DNA of 64,000 nucleotides from Oryzomonas japonica. GTDB lineage: Bacteria; Desulfobacterota; Desulfuromonadia; Geobacterales; Pseudopelobacteraceae. The notes under the pieces were generated by a model. The model was not told the DNA's origin. It did no database searches and was given only the letters and a program-made list of their open reading frames with translations. The translations under genes were made by a program, and so were the position numbers. The stretch covers positions 1 to 64,000 of the forward strand of contig NZ_VZQZ01000001.1 in NCBI RefSeq assembly GCF_008802365.1, read 5' to 3'. Below, piece after piece: positions 26,977 through 40,188 of the stretch; position 1 is the first letter of the stretch, and every line of letters begins with the position of its first letter.

Positions 26977-27219
26977 AATTTTTTTATATGTTACTATTCT
27001 ATTGCCACAATGGCCAAACATCAACCCCCGGCAAAAATTATTTTGGTCTGAGAAAGGCCAAAATCCCGAGGTTCAGCCCCACGGGACGCCTTTTCCCCGC
27101 AGGATACAACAGTAATTCCGGCAATCGGCGCGTAGGGAGGCTTCTCAATAAAATTTTGGTCGATGTCCTCCGTCACGGCGAAGAGGCGCGGACCGGAGAA
27201 GCCCCTTCAAACTTATTTC

Positions 27220-27249
27220 TTGACACTACCAACTTAACGATGTTAATTA
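27220..27249 (+). promoter_or_regulatory. Promoter and operator of the TetR-family gene
   Basis: TTGACA at 27220-27225 with a weak -10 near 27244-27249 (TAATTA). The palindrome TTAAC-GAT-GTTAA (27234-27246) lies between and over them, fitting autorepression. A similar sequence lies before the pump genes (27933-27945). Confidence 0.5.
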
Positions 27250-27290
27250 TGATAACAATATTATTTAGCAGAACATGGACGGGACATCCC

Positions 27291-27899
27291 ATGGGCATAG
27301 TTGAACGAAAAGAGCGGCAGAAAGAATCGCTCCGGCAGGATATCCTCGACGCCGCGCGGGAAATCCTGCTTGCCGAGGGACATGCCAAGCTTTCGATGCG
27401 CAGCATTGCCAAACGCATCGAGTATTCTCCCACCACGATCTACCTCTATTTCAAAAACAAGGACGAGATTCTCTTCCATCTCTGCGAAGAAGCGCTGGAA
27501 CGCCAATTTGACGCAATGAGCGCTGCAGCCAGCAACGAATTTTCCCCTTTTCTGCGTTTACGCGCGACCCTGCGGGCCTATATCGATTTTGGCCTCGCCG
27601 AGCCGGATCGCTACCAGATTACCTATATGACCGATATGTCCCAGTACGTTAGCGTAACAAGCGTATTAATGGAGGGCAGCTTCGGCAATAAACTGCTTGA
27701 ACTGGTGCGTCGCCAGTTGCATGACGTGCTCATGGAGTCGGGGGCTCCCCTAGACCCGGAAAGCGTCTTTCAGGCGCTCTGGGCCCATAGCCACGGCATA
27801 GTGTCGCTGTTGATAGCTTGTCCCGACTTCCCCTGGGTTGAACGGGACAAGCTCATTGAAACTACCATCGATATGAGCTTGAAGGGTTTACTACGCTGA
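27291..27899 (+). CDS. TetR/AcrR-family transcriptional regulator
   Basis: A 202-residue repressor-type protein with an N-terminal helix-turn-helix: DILDAAREILLAEGHAKLSMRSIAKRIEYSPTTIYLYFKNKDEI. The C-terminal ligand-binding part is helical and specific to the subgroup. Start ATG 27291 (MGIVERKERQ); codons further upstream fall in the promoter region. It is transcribed towards the efflux operon that begins 100 bases downstream, and shared operator-like sequences precede both, so it probably represses itself and the pump until a toxic ligand binds. Confidence 0.93.
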   Translation: MGIVERKERQKESLRQDILDAAREILLAEGHAKLSMRSIAKRIEYSPTTIYLYFKNKDEILFHLCEEALERQFDAMSAAASNEFSPFLRLRATLRAYIDFGLAEPDRYQITYMTDMSQYVSVTSVLMEGSFGNKLLELVRRQLHDVLMESGAPLDPESVFQALWAHSHGIVSLLIACPDFPWVERDKLIETTIDMSLKGLLR

Positions 27900-27932
27900 C
27901 CCGTTGCAGCACGATTTTTTTTACCCAACAAC

Positions 27933-27969
27933 TTAACACTGTTCATTTGATTCACGGTGCTAATATAAT
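27933..27969 (+). promoter_or_regulatory. Promoter and TetR-type operator of the efflux operon
   Basis: TATAAT (27964-27969) is a perfect -10; the -35 area (about 27940-27945) is covered by TTAACACTGTTCA (27933-27945), which resembles the TTAACGATGTTAA palindrome before the regulator gene. Confidence 0.55.
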
Positions 27970-27998
27970 CTATTCAACACAAGCTAAAGGAGTCCGTA

Positions 27999-29132
27999 AT
28001 GAAAGCAACCGTTCTTATTCTGGCAGGGGTAGTGGCCATGACGCTCCCGGCCTGCTCTTCAGGTAAAAAAAACGATCAGAGCGTGAGTGCGCCGATACCG
28101 GTGAAGGTCGGCACACTGCACCAACAGGAAGATCAAGAGACGGTGTCGGTCAGCGGGACCACCGCCTCTCCTGATGCCCCGGCAAATGTCTCGTTCCTCG
28201 TCTCAGGGAAGGTGGTCCAGGTCGGCCCGCGGGAAGGGGACTTAGTCAGGAAGGGACAACTGCTGGCATCGGTCGATCCGACCGATTATCGGCTGGCGTT
28301 GGCATCGGCCACGGCACAGGTGGAGATGGCCCGGGTAGCCTGTGCGCGCGCCGAGGATGAGCATCGGCGGATGAAGATGCTGTACGACTCGAAGAGCCTG
28401 GCACCTAACGATTATCAGAAATTCAGGTCCGCATTCGAATCCGCCCGGGAACAGGTGGAACAGACCGTTGCTTCGGAAAAACTCTCCCGGAAGCACCTTG
28501 CCGACGCAACGCTCCACGCGCCGGTCACCGGGTTTATTGCCAAACGGTCCGTAGAACCGGGCGAGATGGCGAGTCCGGGGCGACCGGTCTTCGAAATCGT
28601 CAAGCTGGATACCATAGAAATCAGTGTGGGGGTGCCCGAGACCGATGTGCGCCTCGTCCGTGCTGGACAGAAAGCCACCATCACGCTGCCGGCATTGCCA
28701 GGGCGGTCGTTCGAGGGGACCGTGCGTCTCGTGAATGTTTCCGCCGACCCCACCACGCGCACCTTTATGACCCGTATCAGCGTTCCGAACCAGAAACACG
28801 AACTCAGGATAGGTATGGTTGCAGAAGCGCATATTCTTGGTGATAGGAAGGTCAAGGTGCTGACCATGCCGGTTGATGCGATTGTACGCGACCCGCAGGG
28901 CGCCACGATGGTCTACATCTACTATCCCGCCCAAAAACGGGCGTATGCCAAGCGGGTTGAAACCGGCGCCATATACGGCAATGAGATCGAAATCAAGCAG
29001 GGGCTTGCAGGGAACGAGTCCATCATCCTTGCCGGCCAGGAACGTCTTCGGGACGGCGCCTCTGTTTCCGTAACAGCGGCTGATGAGATTCCCGGAAAGA
29101 CGGCTCCTACCCTTGAGAAGGGGGCGCGATAA
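27999..29132 (+). CDS. RND efflux periplasmic adaptor (membrane fusion) lipoprotein
   Basis: A 377-residue adaptor that links an inner-membrane RND pump to an outer-membrane channel. The signal sequence ends in a lipobox (MTLPAC). Lipoyl/barrel-sandwich halves are FLVSGKVVQVGPREGDLVRKGQLLASVDP and LHAPVTGFIAKRSVEPGEMASPGRPVFEI, separated by an alpha-helical hairpin. The beta-barrel and membrane-proximal parts follow. An AAAGGAG site lies 8 bases before the ATG. Its last base is the first base of the next start codon (ATAATG), so the two are tightly coupled. Confidence 0.95.
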   Translation: MKATVLILAGVVAMTLPACSSGKKNDQSVSAPIPVKVGTLHQQEDQETVSVSGTTASPDAPANVSFLVSGKVVQVGPREGDLVRKGQLLASVDPTDYRLALASATAQVEMARVACARAEDEHRRMKMLYDSKSLAPNDYQKFRSAFESAREQVEQTVASEKLSRKHLADATLHAPVTGFIAKRSVEPGEMASPGRPVFEIVKLDTIEISVGVPETDVRLVRAGQKATITLPALPGRSFEGTVRLVNVSADPTTRTFMTRISVPNQKHELRIGMVAEAHILGDRKVKVLTMPVDAIVRDPQGATMVYIYYPAQKRAYAKRVETGAIYGNEIEIKQGLAGNESIILAGQERLRDGASVSVTAADEIPGKTAPTLEKGAR

Positions 29133-32100
29133 TGAATCTGGCCAAGGTCTCATTACGCTACCCGACCGTAACCGTCATCCTCGCGGCTATGCTGGTTATC
29201 ATCGGCGTTCGCGCTTTCCTTGTCATGCCCCGCACGGAAGACCCCGCCATAACAATCCGCACAGGATTGGTGCTGGCCCTCTATCCGGGCGCCACCTCCG
29301 AACAGGTGGAAAAACAGGTAACCAAGACCCTCGAGAAACATATTTTCAAATTTCCCGAGGTCAGGAAGGGAAAAACCTATTCAACAAGCCGCCCCGGCTT
29401 GGTCGCCATCAATGTCGAGCTTGAAGATCGCGTGAAAAATGCCGATCAATTCTGGGCCAAGCTACGCAATGAACTGAACGAAACCCGGGCCACGGAACTG
29501 CCCGATGGCGTGCGCGGCCCCATTGTCAATTCTGATTTCGGCGATACGGTCGCCATGCTTATCGCCGTGCACGGGAAGCGTTACGGCTACCGGGAGTTGC
29601 GCGATTATGTGGACCGGATTCAGGATGAGCTCCGCACGATCCGTGATATCGGCAAGCTGGCCACCTATGGCGGCCAAAGCGAAGAGATCTGGATCACCAG
29701 CAGCCTTGAGCGGGTCTCCCAGTATTTTGCCGACCCGGCCCGGGTTGTCCAGGCGCTGCAACAGCAAAACATCATTGCCGGTTCCGGGAATTTCGAGGCG
29801 TCCCAGGCCAAGATACCCCTGCGCACGACCGGTTTTTTTACTGCTGAAGAACAGATCCGCAGGACCATGGTCGATGTATCCCGAACCGGACAGCCGGTAT
29901 ACCTGCGCGACTTCGCCACGGTCGAGCGCCGGTATCAGGACCCCACATTCCTGGTGCGCCACGATGGCGAGCCGAGCATACTCCTCTCCGTGGAGATGCA
30001 AAAAGGGAAAAACATCGTCCAGCTTGGGGAGCAGATCGACCACGTAATCACCCGCTTGAAAAGTGCCCTGCCGCCGGACATCCAGCTTGAACTGATCGCC
30101 AATCAGCCGGCGGTCGTAAAAAGCCGCATGACGAGTCTGAGCCATGAATTCCTGCTGGCAATCGGTTCCGTGATCCTCGTGACCATTATCCTCCTGCCGA
30201 TCCGGGTTGCCGTAATCGCTGCACTGGCCATACCCATCACGCTGTGTGCGACCCTGGGGGTCATGAACGCCCTGGGCATCGCCCTGCACCAGGTATCCAT
30301 CGCCGCCCTGATCGTGGTACTCGGGATTGTCGTGGATGATGCCATTGTCATTGCGGACAACTATGTGGAGCTTCTTGACCGGAAGGTGCCGAAAGCCGAG
30401 GCGGCCTGGCGTTCGGCCACCGACGTGGTGGTCCCGGTATTCACGGCGACGATTACGATCATCTTCTCATTCCTGCCGCTCCTCATCCTCAGCGGGTCGG
30501 TCGGGGAGTTTATCAGAGCGCTGCCGCTCACGGTCGCCATCGCCTTGACGGTTTCCTTCATCGTGGCGGTGCTGCTCACTCCTATACTCTGCCGGTTTTT
30601 CATCAAAAAGGGGCTGCACGACCACGAAAACGGGGAAGCAAAGGAGACAAAAAAGAAGTTCAGCGTACTGGACAAACTCCAGGCCGGCTACAAAATCCTG
30701 ATCGCATGGTTTATGGCGAAAAAGCGGTTTGCCGTACTGCTCGGCGTTGTTGCCTTTGCCGTGGGTATCGTTCTCTTCGGGACCGTGCGCGAGCAGTTTT
30801 TCCCCTCTGCCGAGCGCAACCAGTTTGTCATCGACGTCTGGATGAGCCAGGGTTCCCGGATCGAGAGCACGGATGCGGTAATGCGCCGCATCGAGAAACA
30901 CCTGGCGAGCCAGCCCGAAATAACCCACTACGCCAGTTTCACCGGGCAGAGTGCCCCGCGTTTTTACTACAATGTCAATCCCCAGTTGCCGGACGCCGCC
31001 TATGGCCAGTTCATCGTCAACACGAAGTCTGTCGAAGCAACGCCGCTGCTCGTTAACGAACTGCGAACCAGTCTGGCAAAGCTGGCCCCCGAGGCGCTGG
31101 TCATCGTCAAGGAGTTGCAGCAGGGGGAACTGCTGGAAGCCCCGATCGAGGTCCGCATCTCCGGCGATGACATCGGCGAACTGAAGCGCCTTGCTTCCCA
31201 GGTCGAAACGATCGTTTCCGCCGTCCCGTATGCCCAGTTCGTCTACAATGATTTTTTCAACGATTCCTGCCTGGTGGATGTGAATGTCAATAATGAACTG
31301 GCAAACCGGCTCGGCATAACGAATTCCTCCGTATCCCGGCTCTTGAGCGGAGCCCTTGACGGCGGGCCGGTCAACACGTTGTGGGAAGGCGACCGGCCGG
31401 TGAGCATACTGCTTCGCCTGGACCAGGGTTCCCGCACATCCTTCGCCGATGTGCAAAACGCTTACATGACCTCCCAGCTTACCCATGCCAGCGTGCCGCT
31501 CCACTCCATAGCGACCCTCCAGCCCGAGTGGCAGACCAGCAGGATTGTCCGCCGCAACGGTGTGCGAACCATCACGGTACGCGGTTTTGTCAAACAGGGG
31601 TGGTATGCTTCCGACCTGTTGAAAACGGTCCAGCCGCAAATAAAGGCCATGCAGCTTCCGGCCGGATACCGGATTGCCTATGGCGGAGAGGTTTCCAATA
31701 GCGAGCAAACGCTTCCAGAGATGACGGTGGCCCTCGGGATCAGCCTTCTGGCAATTTTCTTGGTCCTTCTCGTGCAGTTCAGAACCATCAGCGAGCCGCT
31801 GGTCATCATGTCGTCAATACCGTTGGCTCTGCCCGGTGCGGTGCTCGGCCTGCTACTCACCCACAACCCCTTTGGTTTTACCGCCTTCATGGGGATGATA
31901 AGCCTCTGCGGCATCGTGGTGCGTAATGCCATCATCCTGGTGGACTACATCAAGGAAAAGATTGCCGAGGGGCAAACCATCGAACAGGCGGCAACGGAGG
32001 CTGGGGAGCGACGCCTGCGCCCCATATTTCTGACAACCATGGCCGCAGCGGTGGGGGTGACGCCTATGATCCTTTCCGGGTCCAGTCTCTGGAGCCCCCT

Positions 32101-33538
32101 GGCCAGCGTTATTGCCATCGGCTTGATCTTCTCCATGTTCTTTACGTTGCTGGTCGTGCCGGTTCTGTATGTGATCGTCAAATCCAGAACGGGTAAACCG
32201 GTTGCTCCTATCGTTGCTTTGGCCGTGGCCGGCCTGTTGAGTATCGGCACGGGACTGGCCTCGGCGGAGCAAGTGAAACTCACACTGCCCGAAGCTGTGG
32301 ATCTGGCACGGAAGCAAAATACCGCACTGAAGATTTCCCTGGCAAAGGTTCAGGAAAATCGGCAGCGCATCACTTCGGCCCGGGCGGACTATTTCCCCCG
32401 GCTGTCAAACTCGACATCATATGTCGGCGTTTCTGACCAGGAACTGGTCACCATACCTGCCGGCAGCCTGGGAAACGTTCCGGGGGTAGGGCCCTTCCCT
32501 TCTAAAACCACATCGCTCAATCAGGGGTCCTCTGCCACGCTGCTCAGCAATACGACCTTGAGCCAGCCGCTAACCCAGCTGTTCAAAATCCACGAGGCCA
32601 ATAAAATCGCGGCAGCGGACCAGCATGTTGCGGAATGGGACGCAAAAAAGTCGGAACAGGAGATCATCCTTGGAGTACACCAACTCTATTACGGCGTGTT
32701 GATCGCCCAAAAACAGAAAGAAGCGGCGCAGGCGGCACTGGCTGCAACACAGGAGGGCGTGCGGGAAAGCGAGGATGGCGTCAGAGCCGGCAATTTGCTC
32801 GATGTTGCGGCAGCGGGCAGCCGCGTACAGAGCCTCCAGAGCAGGCACTCGCTCCTGGCCGCTGAAATACTGATAACCGATTTGACGGCGGAACTGAACG
32901 ACCTTATGGGGCTGGCGCCGGATACTGAACTGATCCTGGCGGAGGTGGATGGCCCCCCACCCGTTCCGCAGCCTCTCTCCCAGTATCTCCAGGAAGCGCT
33001 CTCCCATAATCCGGAGCTGCAGGCGGCGAAAGTTTCCGTGGTAAAGGCCGACCATGCCGTGAACGCCGCCCTTGACGAATATATCCCGGACATCAGTCTG
33101 TTTGCCCGCCACACCTATCAGGATGGCGTGCCGTTCCTGGCGCACAACATCGGGACATTCGGCGCGCAGTTGACGTGGAATATATTTGATTGGGGGAACC
33201 GCCGCGGTGTCGTTGGCCAGCGCAGGGCGCAGATGACCCAGGCCGAAGAGAACGTGAAACGGCTGGAGCAGCGTGTCACGGTTGATATCACCAAGGCGTA
33301 CCGGAAACTGGACCAAACAAGGATGATGGTGGATGTGGCCAGGGAAGCGCTGCAGCTCAGAAAGGAGCAGCAGCGCCTGAGCGCCAACCAAGTGAAAGCC
33401 GGTGCCACTACAAGCGCCCGTTACGCCGAATCGGCTGCCGCAGTCGCAAAGGCTGAGATGGAAGAACTTCAGGCGACGTTGGGGTATCGCCTTGCCCAGG
33501 CGGAACTGGAGCGGATCGCCGGTACGTTTAGTTATTAA
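29132..33538 (+). CDS. Fused RND efflux pump and TolC-like outer-membrane factor
   Basis: One uninterrupted frame of 1468 residues. Residues 1 to about 1017 are a full HAE1/AcrB-type pump (MNLAKVSLRYPTVTVILAAML; proton-relay GIVVDDAIVIADN in TM4; C-terminal LVVPVLYVIVK). Residues 1018-1045 (SRTGKPVAPIVALAVAGLLS...ASA) look like a signal peptide: basic start, hydrophobic core, ASA cleavage site. Residues 1046-1468 are a TolC-type channel (LTLPEAVDLARKQN; repeat-like helices; LTWNIFDWGNRRG). Pumps of this class are usually about 1030 residues and OMFs about 430, so both parts are complete. Cleavage in the periplasm would release the channel; a sequencing error is less likely as the reading is seamless. 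Confidence 0.93.
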   Translation: MNLAKVSLRYPTVTVILAAMLVIIGVRAFLVMPRTEDPAITIRTGLVLALYPGATSEQVEKQVTKTLEKHIFKFPEVRKGKTYSTSRPGLVAINVELEDRVKNADQFWAKLRNELNETRATELPDGVRGPIVNSDFGDTVAMLIAVHGKRYGYRELRDYVDRIQDELRTIRDIGKLATYGGQSEEIWITSSLERVSQYFADPARVVQALQQQNIIAGSGNFEASQAKIPLRTTGFFTAEEQIRRTMVDVSRTGQPVYLRDFATVERRYQDPTFLVRHDGEPSILLSVEMQKGKNIVQLGEQIDHVITRLKSALPPDIQLELIANQPAVVKSRMTSLSHEFLLAIGSVILVTIILLPIRVAVIAALAIPITLCATLGVMNALGIALHQVSIAALIVVLGIVVDDAIVIADNYVELLDRKVPKAEAAWRSATDVVVPVFTATITIIFSFLPLLILSGSVGEFIRALPLTVAIALTVSFIVAVLLTPILCRFFIKKGLHDHENGEAKETKKKFSVLDKLQAGYKILIAWFMAKKRFAVLLGVVAFAVGIVLFGTVREQFFPSAERNQFVIDVWMSQGSRIESTDAVMRRIEKHLASQPEITHYASFTGQSAPRFYYNVNPQLPDAAYGQFIVNTKSVEATPLLVNELRTSLAKLAPEALVIVKELQQGELLEAPIEVRISGDDIGELKRLASQVETIVSAVPYAQFVYNDFFNDSCLVDVNVNNELANRLGITNSSVSRLLSGALDGGPVNTLWEGDRPVSILLRLDQGSRTSFADVQNAYMTSQLTHASVPLHSIATLQPEWQTSRIVRRNGVRTITVRGFVKQGWYASDLLKTVQPQIKAMQLPAGYRIAYGGEVSNSEQTLPEMTVALGISLLAIFLVLLVQFRTISEPLVIMSSIPLALPGAVLGLLLTHNPFGFTAFMGMISLCGIVVRNAIILVDYIKEKIAEGQTIEQAATEAGERRLRPIFLTTMAAAVGVTPMILSGSSLWSPLASVIAIGLIFSMFFTLLVVPVLYVIVKSRTGKPVAPIVALAVAGLLSIGTGLASAEQVKLTLPEAVDLARKQNTALKISLAKVQENRQRITSARADYFPRLSNSTSYVGVSDQELVTIPAGSLGNVPGVGPFPSKTTSLNQGSSATLLSNTTLSQPLTQLFKIHEANKIAAADQHVAEWDAKKSEQEIILGVHQLYYGVLIAQKQKEAAQAALAATQEGVRESEDGVRAGNLLDVAAAGSRVQSLQSRHSLLAAEILITDLTAELNDLMGLAPDTELILAEVDGPPPVPQPLSQYLQEALSHNPELQAAKVSVVKADHAVNAALDEYIPDISLFARHTYQDGVPFLAHNIGTFGAQLTWNIFDWGNRRGVVGQRRAQMTQAEENVKRLEQRVTVDITKAYRKLDQTRMMVDVAREALQLRKEQQRLSANQVKAGATTSARYAESAAAVAKAEMEELQATLGYRLAQAELERIAGTFSY

Positions 33539-33590
33539 AGAAAGAGGCGACGAACGGCGGGATACGTTCGGAAGCTTTCATGCAGCGAAC

Positions 33591-33632
33591 ACAGCAAAGG
33601 GAGTTAGCCCACGGGTTAACTCCCTTTGCTGT
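33591..33632 (+). terminator. Terminator of the efflux operon
   Basis: ACAGCAAAGGGAGTTA (33591-33606) pairs with TAACTCCCTTTGCTGT (33617-33632): a perfect 16-bp stem between the converging efflux and gyrB transcripts. Confidence 0.8.
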
Positions 33633-33672
33633 TACTCATCGTTCTGAATGAAAAACGACTTCAACCGGGATG

Positions 33673-37186
<3,514 letters not shown>

Positions 37187-37198
37187 CCCGCTCTGCCG

Positions 37199-38320
37199 CT
37201 AGAGTCTCATGGGCATGATCACCGCAAGAAAGCTATCCGAACCTTCCGGCACAATGATCGAGGGGGAGAGTTCATCCCGGAATTTCATCTCCACGCTTTC
37301 GGTTTCGGCCACGGCCAGCACGTCCAGGAGATAACGGGCATTGAACCTGACGGAAATGGGCTCGCCGTCGTACGCTACGTCGATATCCTCCATGGCGTCG
37401 CCCAGTTCGGGGTTGCTCGAGGATATCTTCACGCCGCCGGAAGATATCTCCAGCATGATCCCCTTGAATTTTTCGCTGGAGAGTATGGCCATCCTGCGGA
37501 CGGAGTGGGTAAAATTTTCCTTGTCGACCGTGACGATGCGATCGTTGGCCGCGGGGATAACCCGGTTATAATCCGGGAACTCGCCGTCAACCAGACGCAT
37601 GACCATGTAGGAATCGCCCCGCTTGATCACCGCGCTGTTGTCCATGAAGCCGAACATCAGGGTGCCGCTGTCCTCGTCGGTGATCTTTTTCATCTCGTAC
37701 ACGCCTTTTTTGGGGAGGATGACCCCCTTCAGGAGTTCTGGGCCGGCTGTTCCCTTGAGGGCTCCGGTGGCGATGGAGAGGCGGTGGCCATCGGTGGCAA
37801 CCATTTTGAAAGCGTTTTCGCCGTTTTCGTTAACCTCGACCTTGGCGAATATGCCGTTTAAGTTGTATTTCGTCTCGTCGGTGCAGATGGCGTAGGATGT
37901 CTTTTCGATCATGCCCTTCAGCAGGGCGCTCTCTATCTCGAAAAGGTTTTCTTCCTTGATTTCGGGAAAATAGGGGAATTCGTCGGGAGAAAGCCCCACG
38001 ATGTTGAATTTCACCTTGCCGCATTTTATCTCGACCCAGTCGTTGTCCTTTGTTGAGAAGACGATGGCCTGGTTGGGGAGTTCCTTGACGATCTCGTACA
38101 ACTTCTTGGCCCCGACCGTGATCTTTCCGGGTGTCGTGACTTCGGCGGGGTAGGTGCTCTTCATTCCCACCTCAAGGTCTGTGGCGGTTACATGCAGCGA
38201 GGAGCCTGTTGCCTCCAGAAGGACATTCGACAGAATCGGCATGGATGTTCGTTTTTCAACGATACCCTGAATCTTTTGCAGCGACTTGAGGAACAGTTCC
38301 TTATCGATTGTAAATTCCAT
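37199..38320 (-). CDS. dnaN: DNA polymerase III beta subunit (sliding clamp)
   Basis: A 373-residue clamp that encircles DNA and tethers polymerases. It begins MEFTIDKELFLKSLQKIQGIVEKRTSMPILSN and ends with the usual VIMPMRL. Three clamp domains of equal length are implied by the size. AAGGAGTGCCAG precedes the ATG. A 212-base gap with DnaA boxes separates it from dnaA. Confidence 0.97.
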   Translation of the reverse strand: MEFTIDKELFLKSLQKIQGIVEKRTSMPILSNVLLEATGSSLHVTATDLEVGMKSTYPAEVTTPGKITVGAKKLYEIVKELPNQAIVFSTKDNDWVEIKCGKVKFNIVGLSPDEFPYFPEIKEENLFEIESALLKGMIEKTSYAICTDETKYNLNGIFAKVEVNENGENAFKMVATDGHRLSIATGALKGTAGPELLKGVILPKKGVYEMKKITDEDSGTLMFGFMDNSAVIKRGDSYMVMRLVDGEFPDYNRVIPAANDRIVTVDKENFTHSVRRMAILSSEKFKGIMLEISSGGVKISSSNPELGDAMEDIDVAYDGEPISVRFNARYLLDVLAVAETESVEMKFRDELSPSIIVPEGSDSFLAVIMPMRL

Positions 38321-38532
38321 CTGGCACTCCTTACAGGAAAAGGTTTTGTATTTAATCTTTAAACCTTTGTTGTTTATTGTTGGTCCTGTTGATATGGGTA
38401 AAACCGTGCAACACGACGATCTAGCGGAATAATTTCTATTTCAGCCCTGTTGACAACTTCAGGACGCAGGACCCGGTTATCAACAGTACGACGGTTATGC
38501 ACAGATATCCACAATTAGTTAACAGGGTTGTC
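38321..38532. other. dnaA-dnaN spacer with DnaA boxes
   Basis: DnaA-box-like nonamers: TGTTGACAA at 38448-38456 (minus-strand TTGTCAACA), TTATCAACA at 38477-38485, TTATGCACA at 38495-38503 and ATATCCACA at 38505-38513. AT-rich DNA (38341-38390) is on the dnaN side. It also must carry the dnaN promoter. May be one half of a bipartite origin. Confidence 0.6.
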
Positions 38533-39894
38533 TCATTTCAATATTCCCTGCCTGATATCGTCGACAAGTTTGAAAAATTTCTGATCGTCGTGCAGCGCCT
38601 TGTCGATTTTCTTGGTGGCGTAGATGACGGTTGAGTGGTCCTTGCCACCGAACTTCGAACCGATGTCGGGGTAGGAGGCCTTTGTCATGTCCCGGCAGAG
38701 CCAGATGGCGATTTGACGCGCCTGCACAAGGTTTTTCTGCCGCTTTTCCGATTTCAGGTCGGCTATCTTAATAGCGAACTGGTCCGCCACCGCTTTTTGT
38801 ATCAATTCTATGGTGATCTCTTTGCGCCGGTCACCCAGGATGTCCTTGAGGCTTTCCTTGGCCATCTCAAGGGTAATGGGGATGTTCTGCAGGCTGCTGT
38901 AGGCGCCGAGCCTGATCAGCATGCCCTCCAGTTCGCGTATGTTTCTCGTATCGCTGGAGGCGAGAAAGTAGGTGACATCCTCGGGAAGACGTATCTTGGT
39001 CACTTCCGACTTTTTCTTGAGAATGGCTATCTTGGTTTCCAGGTCGGGAGGTTGGATATCCGCGATCAGCCCCCATTCGAAACGTGAGCGGAGACGCTCC
39101 TCCAGGTCCGATATCTCCCGGGGGAACTTGTCGGAGGTGATGACGATCTGTTTGTGGGCCTCGTGGAGGGCGTTGAAGGTGTGGAAAAACTCCTCCTGGG
39201 TCCCTGTTTTCCCTGATATGAACTGAATATCGTCGATAAGGAGCACATCGACATTCCTGAACAGGTTTCTGAATATATCCATCTTCTTGAGGCGAAGGTG
39301 GTTTACCATCTCGTACATGAACTTTTCTGCCGAGCAGTAACAGACATTCAACGAGGGCGATGTGCTGCGGATGGTGTGGCCGATGGCGTTCAGCAGGTGG
39401 CTTTTGCCGAGGCCGACGCCACCGTAGATGAAGAGCGGGTTATAGGTATCGGCCGGATTGTTGGCCACGGCCATGGCGGCTGCATGGGCAAAATGGTTAC
39501 CGGTGCCGCTGACAAACAGGTCGAAGGTGTATTTTGAATTGAGGGGGGTAACGGTGGAATCCAGCTGGGCGCTCTTCGCCTGTTCAGCCTCTTCCTGGTG
39601 ACCCTTGATGATGAGATCTTCCGCTAAAAGGGTTTCGGACTCGCTGTTATGGTCCCTGACCACAAAGGAGAGAGAGAGGTTATGCCCCGAGGTGACCGTC
39701 AGTGCGCCGAGGATGACCTTCTGATAGTTTTCTTCCAGCCAATCCTTGAAAAAAGATGTGGGAACGGAAAGATAGACCGTATTGCCATCGTGGTGGCTGT
39801 AATTTACCGGCTTGATCCAGGTGGCAAAATCTCGCTCGGAAAGAACTTTTTCCAGATTTTCGGCGGCTTGTTGCCAAGCTTCATGCATATTCAC
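38533..39894 (-). CDS. dnaA: Chromosomal replication initiator DnaA
   Basis: A 453-residue initiator. Walker A is GGVGLGKSHLLNAIG, Walker B VDVLLIDDIQFISGK, and the C-terminal domain IV has the DnaA signature GGKDHSTVIYATKKI. It recognises TTATCCACA boxes. The frame opens at GTG 39894; ATG 39888 (MHEAWQQAAENLEK) is equally possible. Its upstream region holds further DnaA boxes, which could autoregulate it. Confidence 0.97.
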   Translation of the reverse strand: MNMHEAWQQAAENLEKVLSERDFATWIKPVNYSHHDGNTVYLSVPTSFFKDWLEENYQKVILGALTVTSGHNLSLSFVVRDHNSESETLLAEDLIIKGHQEEAEQAKSAQLDSTVTPLNSKYTFDLFVSGTGNHFAHAAAMAVANNPADTYNPLFIYGGVGLGKSHLLNAIGHTIRSTSPSLNVCYCSAEKFMYEMVNHLRLKKMDIFRNLFRNVDVLLIDDIQFISGKTGTQEEFFHTFNALHEAHKQIVITSDKFPREISDLEERLRSRFEWGLIADIQPPDLETKIAILKKKSEVTKIRLPEDVTYFLASSDTRNIRELEGMLIRLGAYSSLQNIPITLEMAKESLKDILGDRRKEITIELIQKAVADQFAIKIADLKSEKRQKNLVQARQIAIWLCRDMTKASYPDIGSKFGGKDHSTVIYATKKIDKALHDDQKFFKLVDDIRQGILK

Positions 39895-40188
39895 ATCACA
39901 TTCTCATTATCAAAAGGGTGGAGGTTAGTGGGGTTATCCACAATGGTCGCATGTGACAGATTACCAATGGTATGAAGTGCTTTTACGTCGCGGACCCTTA
40001 TGAATATCAACAGTTATCAACATGATTTTCAACACCTGTTGATAACTTATACCATAACTAAATCAGATGTTTAAACATACTTTGCTGAATATTCAGGACT
40101 TTTTGAGCTAATGCAGATTAACAGAGGCGGGGTCATTTTTCAAGGCAAATCACTTGGAAGTGGTTGTTCGGGACGAGTAATAATTTTC
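39895..40188. other. Probable oriC between dnaA and rpmH
   Basis: Contains a perfect DnaA box TTATCCACA (39934-39942), TTATCAACA (40014-40022) and its reverse TGTTGATAA (40037-40045). AT-rich sequence (40045-40110) beyond the boxes is a candidate unwinding element. Divergent rpmH/dnaA is a common origin setting. Origin function is inferred, not shown. Confidence 0.65.

Noticed and set aside
26957-26985. Rho-independent terminator on the plus strand (palindrome plus T-run)
   Set aside because: No plus-strand gene precedes it; it is upstream of fdnG on the opposite strand, so an operator is more likely.
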